The notes beneath the pieces are model-generated. The model saw nothing but the letters and a program-made list of their open reading frames with translations, searched no databases and was not told where the DNA came from. From NCBI GenBank assembly GCA_016744415.1, contig JADGEL010000003.1:62001-126000 (forward strand): a stretch of DNA of 64,000 bases. The letters run 5' to 3'. Positions 1 through 8,860 of the stretch are shown one piece after another. How positions within the stretch are numbered: position 1 is the first letter of the stretch; every line of letters starts with the position of its first letter. A program made the position numbers and the translations under genes. The stretch is from Flavobacteriaceae bacterium (GTDB lineage Bacteria; Bacteroidota; Bacteroidia; Flavobacteriales; Flavobacteriaceae).

Positions 1-1
1 T

Positions 2-2773
2 AATAATAGTAGAACTGGTGCTGAAACAAGTGTAGGAAAACGAGAATTGACTCAGTTGCCTACAATTTCTAGATCCGCAGCTGATTTTACACGATTAGAC
101 CCAACAGCATCTGGTGGTTCTTTTGGTGGAGCAAACGATCAGTTTAACAACTTTACCTTAGATGGTTCTATTTTTAACAATCCTTTTGGGCTAGATGCTG
201 CAACTCCTGGAGGGCAAACTGATGCCCAACCAGTTTCATTAGACGCAATTGAACAAATTTCAGTTTCTAGAGCGCCGTATGATGTTAGCCTATCTGGATT
301 TACAGGAGCTTCTGTAAATGCTGTTACTAAAAGTGGAACGAATAAAATTTCAGGAACTGTTTATGGATATTTCAGAAATGAAGACTTAACAGGAGGTAAA
401 GTAAAAGGAGATGATATTTTTGTTCCTAAGTTAGAACAAACACAATATGGTGTGAGTGTTGGTGGACCAATCATCAAAAATAAATTGTTCTTCTTTGCCA
501 ATTTTGAAAAAGATGAGCGTACAGATTTAGGCCAAACTTGGGCACCAAATACTGGTACTGGGGCTATCAATGAATCTAGAGTTTTAGAATCTGATTTATT
601 ATCAGTTCAAAATATACTAAGTCAAGTAAGTATTGGAGGAGGAGAGTTTTATAACCCAGGTTTAATAGAAGGGTACACCCACGACTCAAACTCTACCAAA
701 GGGCTTTTTAAACTAGATTGGAATGTAAACGAGAATCATCGTTTAGCATTTATCTATAATTTCTTGGATGCATCTAAAGATAAAAACGCACACCCAACAG
801 CATTAGGGTTTAGAGGGCCAAATTCTCAAATTTTACAATTCGAAAATGCAGGATACCAAATCAATAATAAAATAAATTCATTTTTAGTAGAATTGAATTC
901 AACTTTTGCTGATAACGTAACTAATAAATTTCAAGTTGGATGGACACATTTTGAAGATTTTAGAACACCAAAATCTAGTCCAGCTCCAACAATTACTTTG
1001 TTAGATGAAAATGGAGCATCAAACTATATTATTGCTGGTCACGAACCATTTTCTATCAATAATACTTTAGATCAAAAAGTATTTCAGTTTTCTAATAATT
1101 TAAATATAAGCACTGGAGACCATAATTTAACATTTGGTATTTCTTTCGAAAAATTCCAATTTGATAATTCATTTAACTTAGGTTCTTATGGAGCACAAGG
1201 AGTGTTTTTCCCTACTGGGACAATCAATGATTTTAGAAATTTAGATGCTGCAGGTGAAGCTGCATTAGTTGCAACCTACCAAGGTTATTTTGACGGTGCA
1301 ATTGCAGCAAATAGCTCATTAGCAGCAAATGGAGAAGGCAACCCAGGAGGTTGGGCATTAGCAGAAACAAATGTTGGGCAAATGGCATTTTATATGCAAG
1401 ATGAATGGAGTGTAAATGATAATTTAAAGATAACAGCAGGGGTTCGTTTTGACAAACCATTGTTCTTTGATTCAAGTCAAAAAGCACAAGAAGTAATAGA
1501 CCGTTCTTGTTGCTATGTTCCTTCGATTCCTTATACAGACCCTGCTAATGGTGAAACTGTATTTTTTGATTCAACACAAATGCCAAATAGTGATGTTATT
1601 ATTTCGCCAAGAGTTGGATTTAACTGGGATGTTAAAGGGGATAAAACAAACCAATTACGTGGAGGTACAGGAATCTTTACTGGCCGTTTCCCATTTGTAT
1701 GGTTAGGAAATCAAATTGGGAATCCAAATGTTTTCTTTTACAATGTAGTAGATCCAGACTTTAAATTTCCAACAGTTTGGAGAACTAGTTTAGGATTTGA
1801 TAAGAAATTAGAAAGCGGTTTAGTTTTAACAGCTGATTTATCTTATACAAAAGATATCAATGGAGCACATGTTCAAAATTGGGGATTAAGTGCCCCATCA
1901 GGAACATTAAGTGGAGCAGGTGATAATAGAGAAATATATTTACCAAGTGATGTTGGTAATGCTGCTTATGTATTTACAAATTCTGATAAAGGTTGGGCAT
2001 TCAATGGTACTGTTAGTGCAAAGCAAACATTTAATAATGGCATCTATGCGAGTTTAGCATATAATTATATGGATTCTCAGAGTGTTAACTCAATTGAAGC
2101 AGAAATTACAGGAGATGCATTTGCATTTAACCCAGTTGTTGGTAACGCGAATGATGATGTTTTATCACATTCTAAATATGGTGATACACATCGTTTTATT
2201 GGTGTTGTTGGTAAAACTTGGAATTATGGTGCTAAAGACCAATGGTCTTCTACTTTATCCGGAGTATTAGAATTTGCTCAAGGAGGCAGATTTAATTATA
2301 CTTATGCAGGTGATATTAATGGTGATGGATCTGGCTTAAATGATTTAATCTATATTCCTACTGCTGCTGAAGTACAAGCAATGACTTTTGTATCTCCTGA
2401 TCAAAATGATTTATTCGAAACCTTTATTCAGCAAGATGATTATATGAGTGATAACAGAGGTGAGTATTTTGAGAGATATGGTGCATTAGCTCCATGGAGA
2501 GGTAAGATAGACATGAAGTTTATTCAAGAATTTACTTTAGGAAATGACAACGCTATTCAATTTAGTGCTGATATTTTAAATCTTGGTAACTTAATAAGCT
2601 CAGAATGGGGATTAATTCAGCAACCAGATGCTGTACAACCAATAGGTGTGTCTGTTGACGGGTCAGGAAACCCAACCTATAGTTTTGATGGTAATATCAA
2701 AGAAACATATGTTTATGATATTAGTTTAGCATCGAGATGGCAAGTGCAATTTGGATTGAGATATATCTTCTAA
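2..2773 (+). CDS. Oar-like TonB-dependent outer-membrane receptor, 5' end outside window
   Basis: The reading frame is open from base 2, so the gene starts upstream of the window; the TTG at 47 is only an internal codon. Visible residues start in the plug domain, with the family pattern R-T-G-A-E-T followed by LPTISRSAADFTRLDP, then an SFGGANDQFNNFTLDG stretch and SLDAIEQISVSRAPYDV, which are typical of Oar-like receptors. The remainder is a long beta-barrel rich in aromatic residues, ending in the outer-membrane-type C-terminus LRYIF. The signal peptide, carboxypeptidase-like domain and TonB box would lie upstream. Oar relatives import or export unknown substrates with TonB energy and in some bacteria affect adhesion or protein export; the substrate here is unknown. 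A strong terminator follows at once. Confidence 0.9.
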   Translation, partial: NNSRTGAETSVGKRELTQLPTISRSAADFTRLDPTASGGSFGGANDQFNNFTLDGSIFNNPFGLDAATPGGQTDAQPVSLDAIEQISVSRAPYDVSLSGFTGASVNAVTKSGTNKISGTVYGYFRNEDLTGGKVKGDDIFVPKLEQTQYGVSVGGPIIKNKLFFFANFEKDERTDLGQTWAPNTGTGAINESRVLESDLLSVQNILSQVSIGGGEFYNPGLIEGYTHDSNSTKGLFKLDWNVNENHRLAFIYNFLDASKDKNAHPTALGFRGPNSQILQFENAGYQINNKINSFLVELNSTFADNVTNKFQVGWTHFEDFRTPKSSPAPTITLLDENGASNYIIAGHEPFSINNTLDQKVFQFSNNLNISTGDHNLTFGISFEKFQFDNSFNLGSYGAQGVFFPTGTINDFRNLDAAGEAALVATYQGYFDGAIAANSSLAANGEGNPGGWALAETNVGQMAFYMQDEWSVNDNLKITAGVRFDKPLFFDSSQKAQEVIDRSCCYVPSIPYTDPANGETVFFDSTQMPNSDVIISPRVGFNWDVKGDKTNQLRGGTGIFTGRFPFVWLGNQIGNPNVFFYNVVDPDFKFPTVWRTSLGFDKKLESGLVLTADLSYTKDINGAHVQNWGLSAPSGTLSGAGDNREIYLPSDVGNAAYVFTNSDKGWAFNGTVSAKQTFNNGIYASLAYNYMDSQSVNSIEAEITGDAFAFNPVVGNANDDVLSHSKYGDTHRFIGVVGKTWNYGAKDQWSSTLSGVLEFAQGGRFNYTYAGDINGDGSGLNDLIYIPTAAEVQAMTFVSPDQNDLFETFIQQDDYMSDNRGEYFERYGALAPWRGKIDMKFIQEFTLGNDNAIQFSADILNLGNLISSEWGLIQQPDAVQPIGVSVDGSGNPTYSFDGNIKETYVYDISLASRWQVQFGLRYIF

Positions 2774-2794
2774 GAAATTTTTTAGCCAAAAAAG

Positions 2795-2828
2795 AAAAAC
2801 CGCAACAAATTTTGTTACGGTTTTTTTT
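2795..2828 (+). terminator. Intrinsic terminator after the Oar-like receptor
   Basis: Arms 2795-2809 and 2811-2825 pair over 15 bases with one mismatch and are followed by a T run to 2828. The hairpin lies 21 bases after the receptor stop and before the converging DoxX gene. The A-rich left flank means it could also work on the minus strand. Confidence 0.85.
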
Positions 2829-2849
2829 GTTTATAAGTTAATTTTTAGA

Positions 2850-3224
2850 TTAACTCAATAGTCCTTTGTATTCATTTTTATGTGCAAACATAACAACTAC
2901 GTTAAGCAGTAGCATTACTGCTGCCATCATTGTTGTTGCAGAATCAAATGCTAAATGATACAATACAGCATTGATTGATACACTTAATAAAATCAACATT
3001 GTTAAACCCACATACTTTTTTAGAAGTAAAGATAACCCTGCAACAATTTCGACAATTGCAACTAAGGTCATTGTGTGAGCCGTTCCTAAGGCTGTCCAAT
3101 AAGCAATTGCTTCTGGAGAAGGAGGTGGAGGAGGATCTATAAAACCAAAGATTTTGTTAGCACCAAAAAAGAGTAGAAATAAACCAAAGACAACTCTGAT
3201 AATAAGGGAAACTTTTGAATTCAT
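2850..3224 (-). CDS. DoxX-family small membrane protein
   Basis: A 124-aa protein with about four hydrophobic segments (near residues 5-27, 50-66, 72-88 and 92-112) and a proline-rich loop, DPPPPPSP, after the first helix. Length, helix pattern and the early RVVFGLFLLFFGANK motif fit the DoxX/DoxX-like family of inner-membrane proteins. Functions in this family are poorly defined; some members take part in redox or thiosulfate metabolism, and nothing here points to a particular partner. It converges on the Oar-like receptor and stands apart from uvrA by about 110 AT-rich bases, so it is probably a single-gene unit. Confidence 0.8.
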   Translation of the reverse strand: MNSKVSLIIRVVFGLFLLFFGANKIFGFIDPPPPPSPEAIAYWTALGTAHTMTLVAIVEIVAGLSLLLKKYVGLTMLILLSVSINAVLYHLAFDSATTMMAAVMLLLNVVVMFAHKNEYKGLLS

Positions 3225-3333
3225 AATAAATTAGATTTTAAGTTAATAGTTATAAAACTAATAAAAATATTATAAATCGATTTTAATAATATTAATTTAA
3301 AGCTAATAATGAGAGTTTTATTTAGAAAACATC

Positions 3334-6135
3334 TTACAATTTCTCAGCTAAATAGTTAGCAGTATAACTCTCTTTGCAATTCAACAATTCTTCTGGTGTA
3401 CCTTGAAATAATAAATCACCACCTTTTTTACCGCCTTCTTTTCCGAGGTCAATAATATAATCAGCGCATTTGATGAGCTCAATATTGTGTTCAATAACAA
3501 TAATAGAATGCCCGTTTTTAATTAAGGCATTAAATGAAGCTAATAATTTTTTAATATCATGAAAATGAAGACCGGTAGTAGGTTCATCAAAAATAAAAAG
3601 AGACTTACTTTGGCGGGTTCCTTTTACTAAAAAGGATGCTAGTTTAATACGCTGTGCCTCACCACCAGAGAGGGTAGAGGAAGATTGCCCTAAAGTGACA
3701 TATCCTAACCCAACATCTTGAAGAGGTTGTAATTTCTTTGCAATTTTAGTTTCATTATGATCTTTAAAAAAGGAAATAGCATCATCTATAGTCGATTCTA
3801 AAATATCGTTGATAGATTTATCTTGAAATTTTACTTCCAAAATTTCTTTTTTAAATCGCTTGCCATTGCAAACATCACACTCTAAATGCACATCTGCCAT
3901 AAATTGCATTTCGATGGTAACTTCTCCTTCACCTTTACAAGTTTCACAGCGACCACCTTCTACGTTAAACGAAAAATGTTTGGGTTTGTAATTACGAATA
4001 GTTGATAAGCGTTGAGCTGAAAATAAACTTCTAATATCGTCATACACTTTTATATATGTTACCGGATTAGAGCGACTTGAGCGTCCAATAGGATTCTGAT
4101 CAATGAACTCTAAATGTTCAAGTTTATCATAGTTTCCTCTGAGTTTGGTAAACTGCCCTACTTTTTCTCCATATCCATTTAACTGTTTTTGTAAAGCAGG
4201 AAATAATACCTTCTTTACTAATGTACTCTTTCCACTTCCAGAAACACCAGTAATAACGGTCAACATATTAAGTGGGAATTTTACATCGATATTTTGTAGG
4301 TTATTATGGCGAGCACCAATCACTTCAACAAAATCATTGATTGATTTTCTTTTAGCTGGTATTTCTATTTCTAGAGTACCATTTAAATATTGAGCAGTTA
4401 ATGAATCGGATTTAAGCAATTGTTTAAAAGAACCTTCAGCAACTACGTTACCACCAAGTGTTCCAGCTTCTGGACCAATATCTATAATTACATCAGCAGC
4501 TTTCATAATATCTTCATCATGTTCAACAACGATAACAGTATTTCCTAAATCACGTAAGTTTTTTAAAACTTTTATAAGTCGTTCTGTATCTTTTGGATGT
4601 AATCCAATACTTGGTTCGTCGAGAATATACATTGAGCCTACCAAACTACTTCCTAATGATGTTGCTAAATTTATTCGTTGACTTTCTCCTCCTGAAAGTG
4701 TGTTTGAGGTTCTATTTAAAGATAGATAGTTTAGGCCAACATCTGTTAAAAATAACAATCTATTTTTGATTTCTGTCAATAATCGCTTCGCAATATCTAA
4801 CTCTTGATTGTTGAGTTGAATATTTTTGAAAAAATCTGATAATTCATCCAAAGGTAAATCGACCAATTCAGAAATTGTTTTTCCATGTACTTTTACATAA
4901 TTGGTTTCTTTTCGTAATCTCTTCCCATCACAAACATCACATTTTGTTTTTCCACGATAGCGAGACAGCATTACTCTAAACTGAATTTTGTAGCTTTTAC
5001 TTTCTAAATATTTAAAGCATTTGTTGACACCTTCAAAATATTCATTCCCATCCCAAACCAATTGCTTTTGTTCATCACTTAACTCAAAATAGGGGCGGTG
5101 GATTGGGAAATCAAACTTATATGCATTATCAATTAACTCATTTTTATAAGCCTCCATAGAAGGCGATTTCCAAGGAACAATGGCATTTTCATAAATGGAC
5201 AAACCAGTATTAGGAATCACTAAGTCAGTATCTATACCAATAACATTTCCATAGCCTTCACATTTAGGACACGCTCCATAAGGATTGTTGAAACTGAATA
5301 AATGGGTATTAGGTTCTAAAAATTGAATGCCATCCAATTCAAATGAATTGCTAAAAGTAGTTTGAGAATTGTCAGTTAAATTTTGAAGTACACAAGTTCC
5401 CTTGCCTTCAAAAAAAGCAATTTGAACCGCATCTGATAGCCTGTTATAAAAATCTTCATTGTGTTGTACAACTACACGGTCAACCACCAATTCAAAGTTA
5501 TGCCCAAAATCTTCATTTTGAGATTCAACAGTTTTAGAAAAATCTTCAATCCTTAGTACTTCATTGTTAAATTTTACTCTTGCATATCCCTGCTGCGCCA
5601 GAATTGAGAGTGATTTAGAAACGCTTCTATCTTCATGAATATGAACTTTGGATAAAAGTAGTAATTTTGTTTTTACATCCAAACCTTTAACAAAACTAGT
5701 TACATCACTTACCGAATCTTTTTTTACTACTCTACCAGAAACAGGGGAGTGCGTTTTTCCTATTCTTGCAAATAGTAATTTTAAATAATCATAAATCTCT
5801 GTTGATGTACCTACTGTAGATCTAGGGTTTGTGCTATTTACTTTTTGTTCAATTGCGATAGCTGGAGCAATGCCTTTAATGTAATCTACTTTTGGTTTAT
5901 TTAATCGTCCTAAAAATTGACGCGCATAAGAAGATAGGCTTTCCACATATCTTCGTTGACCTTCGGCATATAAAGTGTCAAAGGCCAAACTTGATTTTCC
6001 AGAACCAGATAACCCTGTAATGACTACCAATTTATTTCTTGGGATAGCAACATCAATATTTTTTAAATTATGAAGTTTTGCTCCCTTAATTAAGATGTAT
6101 TCCTTCGGATTTAATACTGCTATATTTTTGGTCAT
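3334..6135 (-). CDS. uvrA: Excinuclease ABC subunit A
   Basis: UvrA is the damage-recognition ATPase of nucleotide excision repair; a dimer loads UvrB at lesions. The 933-aa product has both ABC cassettes: Walker A GLSGSGKS at residues 41-48 and a second GVSGSGKS; signature motifs LSGGESQR and LSGGEAQR; and zinc-finger pairs CPKC, CDVC, CETC and CDVC. Length is normal for a canonical UvrA. I chose ATG at 6135. An in-frame TTG at 6165 would add ten residues, but it lies inside a consensus -7 promoter box, so it would not be transcribed. The gene is monocistronic and divergent from the sigma factor. Confidence 0.97.
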   Translation of the reverse strand: MTKNIAVLNPKEYILIKGAKLHNLKNIDVAIPRNKLVVITGLSGSGKSSLAFDTLYAEGQRRYVESLSSYARQFLGRLNKPKVDYIKGIAPAIAIEQKVNSTNPRSTVGTSTEIYDYLKLLFARIGKTHSPVSGRVVKKDSVSDVTSFVKGLDVKTKLLLLSKVHIHEDRSVSKSLSILAQQGYARVKFNNEVLRIEDFSKTVESQNEDFGHNFELVVDRVVVQHNEDFYNRLSDAVQIAFFEGKGTCVLQNLTDNSQTTFSNSFELDGIQFLEPNTHLFSFNNPYGACPKCEGYGNVIGIDTDLVIPNTGLSIYENAIVPWKSPSMEAYKNELIDNAYKFDFPIHRPYFELSDEQKQLVWDGNEYFEGVNKCFKYLESKSYKIQFRVMLSRYRGKTKCDVCDGKRLRKETNYVKVHGKTISELVDLPLDELSDFFKNIQLNNQELDIAKRLLTEIKNRLLFLTDVGLNYLSLNRTSNTLSGGESQRINLATSLGSSLVGSMYILDEPSIGLHPKDTERLIKVLKNLRDLGNTVIVVEHDEDIMKAADVIIDIGPEAGTLGGNVVAEGSFKQLLKSDSLTAQYLNGTLEIEIPAKRKSINDFVEVIGARHNNLQNIDVKFPLNMLTVITGVSGSGKSTLVKKVLFPALQKQLNGYGEKVGQFTKLRGNYDKLEHLEFIDQNPIGRSSRSNPVTYIKVYDDIRSLFSAQRLSTIRNYKPKHFSFNVEGGRCETCKGEGEVTIEMQFMADVHLECDVCNGKRFKKEILEVKFQDKSINDILESTIDDAISFFKDHNETKIAKKLQPLQDVGLGYVTLGQSSSTLSGGEAQRIKLASFLVKGTRQSKSLFIFDEPTTGLHFHDIKKLLASFNALIKNGHSIIVIEHNIELIKCADYIIDLGKEGGKKGGDLLFQGTPEELLNCKESYTANYLAEKL

Positions 6136-6162
6136 TATGGTGGTGTATTTTTCAAATGAATG

Positions 6163-6170
6163 CAAAGATA
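6163..6170 (-). promoter_or_regulatory. Bacteroidetes -7 promoter box for uvrA
   Basis: Read on the minus strand the sequence is TATCTTTG, a perfect match to the Bacteroidetes -7 consensus TAnnTTTG. The predicted start of transcription is near 6159, giving a leader of about 24 bases to the uvrA ATG at 6135. No TTG was found at the -33 position. Confidence 0.55.
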
Positions 6171-6261
6171 AAATAAAGATTTTAGAATTTATTAAAGGTT
6201 AATTAATAATCAGTACTGACTTATAATCAACTAATAAAACAACAAAAAGATTGATGAATAT

Positions 6262-6292
6262 TTGGTTTTTAAATAAATATAATTCATATTTG
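6262..6292 (+). promoter_or_regulatory. Possible promoter for the ECF sigma factor
   Basis: TTG at 6262-6264 and CATATTTG at 6285-6292 are separated by 20 bases. This resembles the Bacteroidetes TTG-N19-TAnnTTTG promoter with one mismatch in the -7 box. The implied leader is long, about 105 bases, so this is tentative. Confidence 0.35.
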
Positions 6293-6401
6293 TGGCTTAC
6301 TTATAATACACATACCCTATTTACATACTATTACTTTAAAAAAAATTAACGCAGATTATTAGAACTTTAACTAAGTTTTAATTATTTTTTAATTGATAGT
6401 T

Positions 6402-6986
6402 ATGGATAAATTAAAAGTATTAGACAGTAGTCTTGTTTCAAACTACCTTAATGGAGATGAGAGATGTTTCGAAATTCTTATTAAGAGACACAAACAAAGA
6501 GTTTACAATTTTATTTTTTCGAAAGTATTGGATAAAGATATCGCTGAAGATGTTTTTCAGGATACCTTTATTAAGGTAATTAACACCTTGAAAAGAGGTA
6601 AGTATAATGAAGAAGGTAAATTTTTACCTTGGGTTATGCGAATTGCTCATAATTTGGTAATTGATCATTTTAGAAAAAGCAATAGAATGCCAAAGTTTAA
6701 GAATACGGATGAGTTTGATATTTTTTCGGTTCTAGGTGATGGAGAGCTTAATGCTGAAAAACAATTGATTAAAGAGCAAATTTTATCTGATGTGCGTCGT
6801 GTTATTGACGAATTGCCAGATGATCAAAAAGAAGTTTTGTTAATGCGTATGTATAAAGACATGAGTTTTAAAGAAATATCTGAATGTACGGGTGTGAGTA
6901 TAAATACAGCTTTAGGACGTATGCGCTATGCGCTTATTAATATGCGTAAATTAATAGATAAACATCATATTATTTTGGTTAACTAA
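6402..6986 (+). CDS. ECF-type RNA polymerase sigma factor
   Basis: A 194-aa sigma-70 family protein of ECF size. Region 2 spans about residues 5-90 (ISKVLDKD-like helix, DIAEDVFQDTFIKV, then FLPWVMRIAHNLVIDHFRK) and region 4 about 125-180 (IDELPDDQKEVLLMRMYKDMS followed by a helix-turn-helix). It would direct RNA polymerase to a dedicated promoter set. No anti-sigma gene is next to it, unlike many ECF loci; instead a 45-aa small ORF follows within 60 bases and shares its direction and terminator. Start: ATG at 6402 with an A/T-rich upstream; an in-frame TTG at 6393 adds only three residues and looks worse. The regulon cannot be told from this window. Confidence 0.9.
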   Translation: MDKLKVLDSSLVSNYLNGDERCFEILIKRHKQRVYNFIFSKVLDKDIAEDVFQDTFIKVINTLKRGKYNEEGKFLPWVMRIAHNLVIDHFRKSNRMPKFKNTDEFDIFSVLGDGELNAEKQLIKEQILSDVRRVIDELPDDQKEVLLMRMYKDMSFKEISECTGVSINTALGRMRYALINMRKLIDKHHIILVN

Positions 6987-7045
6987 CAATAAAGAAAAAT
7001 AAACACCGTTTATATATTAATTAGTTTAATAAATAACAGGGGTTT

Positions 7046-7183
7046 ATGATGAAACTTTACACAGAAAAGTCTTCTTTTAAGGAGCAACCAAAACAAGAAA
7101 CAATTCAATTTTTACTTAATTACTCCAAGGCACTGAGAATTGTGAAGGCCAAAAGTAAAACTTTTGAATTGCATTTGAATTAA
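7046..7183 (+). CDS. 45-aa small protein downstream of the sigma factor
   Basis: A short ORF beginning MMKLYTEKSSFKEQ and ending FELHLN. It is basic, has no membrane segment and no cysteine, and looks like one or two amphipathic helices (TIQFLLNYSKALRIVKAK). It follows the sigma factor by 59 bases on the same strand, and a perfect 17-bp terminator stem begins 4 bases after its stop, so it is very likely the last gene of the sigma-factor transcript. From memory, similar short proteins occur beside this sigma factor/nth pair in other Flavobacteriaceae, but I cannot verify that here. Function unknown; a small sigma-factor modulator or DNA/RNA-binding peptide is conceivable. Confidence 0.7.
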   Translation: MMKLYTEKSSFKEQPKQETIQFLLNYSKALRIVKAKSKTFELHLN

Positions 7184-7186
7184 GAG

Positions 7187-7221
7187 AAGAAAGACCCAAT
7201 TTTTAAAATTGGGTCTTTCTT
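7187..7221 (+). terminator. Bidirectional intrinsic terminator between the small ORF and nth
   Basis: Arms 7187-7203 and 7205-7221 are a perfect 17-bp inverted repeat with a GACCC/GGGTC core, flanked by A-rich and T-rich ends. It ends the sigma-factor/small-ORF transcript and, read the other way, nth, whose stop lies at 7226. Confidence 0.85.
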
Positions 7222-7225
7222 ATTA

Positions 7226-7855
7226 TTAGAGTTTTTTTCTTCCGATTGTTGAGAAAATGACATCATTTTCTATATTCCATCCTCTGGCAGGTGAATATTC
7301 TCTTCCATAAAAAATAATTTGGAGATGTAATTTGTTCCACAATTCTTTTGGGAATAAACGTTTGGCATCCTTTTCGGTTTGCACTACATTTTTTCCATTT
7401 GTTAACCCCCAACGATACATCAATCGATGGATATGAGTATCTACAGGAAATGCAGGAATACCAAATGCTTGACTCATTACAACACTCGCAGTTTTATGCC
7501 CAACAGCTGGTAACTCTTCTAAATACTCAAAACTTTGTGGAACTTTTCCTTCATGTTTATCAATCAATATTTTTGATAAGCCGTAAATTCCTTTTGATTT
7601 CATCGGAGATAATCCTACTGGACGAATAATCGCTTTAATTTCTTCTACTGATAACTTAATCATATCATACGGGTTGTCGGCTTTTGAAAATAGAATAGGA
7701 GTGATGGTGTTGACTCTGGCATCTGTGCTTTGAGCAGAAAGTAGGACTGCTATTAATAAAGTATAAGGATCTTTATGAATTAAGGGGATTGGAGTTGCTG
7801 GATAAAGTTGTTCTAACGTGTTAATTACAAACTGTACCTTTTCTTGTTTGGTCAT
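7226..7855 (-). CDS. nth: Endonuclease III-like DNA glycosylase/AP lyase without an iron-sulfur site
   Basis: Base-excision-repair enzyme that removes oxidised pyrimidines and cuts the abasic site. The helix-hairpin-helix (LPAVGHKTA, residues 115-123) carries the catalytic Lys121, and VDTH supplies catalytic Asp139. Endonuclease III normally ends with a [4Fe-4S] loop, C-x6-C-x2-C-x5-C. Here the C-terminal part reads FYGREYSPARGWNIEND and the whole 209-aa protein has no cysteine at all, so the cluster cannot form. The catalytic core is otherwise intact. Start ATG at 7855, about 25 bases after a predicted transcription start. It is divergent from bcp. Confidence 0.93.
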   Translation of the reverse strand: MTKQEKVQFVINTLEQLYPATPIPLIHKDPYTLLIAVLLSAQSTDARVNTITPILFSKADNPYDMIKLSVEEIKAIIRPVGLSPMKSKGIYGLSKILIDKHEGKVPQSFEYLEELPAVGHKTASVVMSQAFGIPAFPVDTHIHRLMYRWGLTNGKNVVQTEKDAKRLFPKELWNKLHLQIIFYGREYSPARGWNIENDVIFSTIGRKKL

Positions 7856-7883
7856 ATTTTAAATATCAAAATTGAAAGAGACA

Positions 7884-7891
7884 CAAAGATA
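7884..7891 (-). promoter_or_regulatory. -7 promoter box for nth
   Basis: Minus-strand TATCTTTG, a perfect TAnnTTTG match. The predicted transcription start is near 7880, 25 bases before the nth ATG. No clear -33 TTG. Confidence 0.5.
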
Positions 7892-7945
7892 CAAAGGTTT
7901 GTAGTTGTTATTTTTATTAATGTAGAATTTATAAAATGTAACTGC

Positions 7946-7953
7946 TATCTTTG
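7946..7953 (+). promoter_or_regulatory. -7 promoter box for bcp
   Basis: TATCTTTG matches TAnnTTTG exactly. The predicted start near 7957 leaves a 17-base leader before the bcp ATG at 7974. No clear -33 TTG. Confidence 0.5.
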
Positions 7954-7973
7954 TGTTTTAAAATAGATTTAAA

Positions 7974-8426
7974 ATGACGACATTAAAAATTGGTGATGTA
8001 GCACCAAACTTTAGTTGTAATGACCAAAACGGAAATACAATTAAATTATCAGATTATAAAGGTAAAAAATTGGTATTGTTCTTTTATCCAAAGGCAAGTA
8101 CCCCAGGTTGCATTATGGAAGGTTGTAATTTGAGAGATAATTATCATACTTTTTTAGCAAAAGGATATGATGTATTAGGTGTGAGTGCAGATTCTCAAAA
8201 GAGACAGCAGAATTTTATAAATAAATATGATTTCCCTTTTCCATTATTAGCAGATGAAAATAAAGAGGTGTTAAATGCTTATCAGGTTTGGGGACCAAAG
8301 AAATTTATGGGACGTACTTTTGACGGTATTCATCGTACAACATTCGTAATAGGTGAAAATGGAGTGATTGAAGATGTGATTTTAAAGGTAAAAACTAAAG
8401 CACATACAGATCAGATTTTGAAATAA
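7974..8426 (+). CDS. bcp: Thioredoxin-dependent peroxiredoxin (Bcp/PrxQ type)
   Basis: A cytoplasmic peroxidase that reduces hydrogen peroxide and organic peroxides with electrons from thioredoxin. At 150 aa it has the family length. The active site is STPGCIMEGCNLRD: peroxidatic Cys46 and resolving Cys51, four residues apart as in the Bcp/PrxQ 2-Cys group. The usual text after the first cysteine is T-A-E/Q; here it is I-M-E, a small deviation. The conserved WGPKKFMGR motif and a late THIRTTFVI-like strand (HRTTFVIGENG) are present. It is divergent from nth and converges on a small membrane-protein gene 7 bases beyond its stop. Confidence 0.95.
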   Translation: MTTLKIGDVAPNFSCNDQNGNTIKLSDYKGKKLVLFFYPKASTPGCIMEGCNLRDNYHTFLAKGYDVLGVSADSQKRQQNFINKYDFPFPLLADENKEVLNAYQVWGPKKFMGRTFDGIHRTTFVIGENGVIEDVILKVKTKAHTDQILK

Positions 8427-8433
8427 AATATAC

Positions 8434-8787
8434 TTATTCTAATTCATCCAATTCATCATCTAACTCTTCCAACTCTTTTACTGCATCTACTTCAGATTGT
8501 TTTTCTTTTTGAATAAATTCGGTATCGGCTTTGACTTCATCTTCGGTAAATAATTGTTTACCCATTGATATGATAATGGCTAACAAAGCAAGAAGCACTA
8601 CAATTCTAGCAAAAGAAAAATTTAATTTCTGTTTTTTGGCAGATAAATAGGCAATGAGCCCAAGTATTAACCCAAGTACAGCAGGGAATATTGCCAAATT
8701 AGAAATTGGTAAAAAAGAAAATAATAATCCGAGAATTGCACCTATGATTCCGAATATGCTTAGGATTGTAATGAGAGTTTTATTCAT
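8434..8787 (-). CDS. Small membrane protein with acidic C-terminus, unknown function
   Basis: A 117-aa protein with three hydrophobic segments (about residues 5-26, 30-48 and 58-76) and a charged cytoplasmic-type tail that ends in a run of Glu, Asp and Leu (ELEELDDELDELE). I do not recognise a named family; the glycine-rich helices resemble small DUF4190-like membrane proteins. It lies 73 bases downstream of the large sensor-NTPase gene on the same strand, so read-through from that unit is possible, but the gap and the different character of the protein make a functional link unproven. Confidence 0.7.
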   Translation of the reverse strand: MNKTLITILSIFGIIGAILGLLFSFLPISNLAIFPAVLGLILGLIAYLSAKKQKLNFSFARIVVLLALLAIIISMGKQLFTEDEVKADTEFIQKEKQSEVDAVKELEELDDELDELE

Positions 8788-8860
8788 TTGTCTTAAAATT
8801 TTAAAAGGTAAATTTAATGTATTATAATTATTCTAATACCTTAACGTGCATAATTTAAAA

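Noticed and set aside
6136-6165. Ten-residue N-terminal extension of UvrA from TTG 6165
   Set aside because: The TTG is inside a perfect -7 promoter box, upstream of the predicted transcription start.
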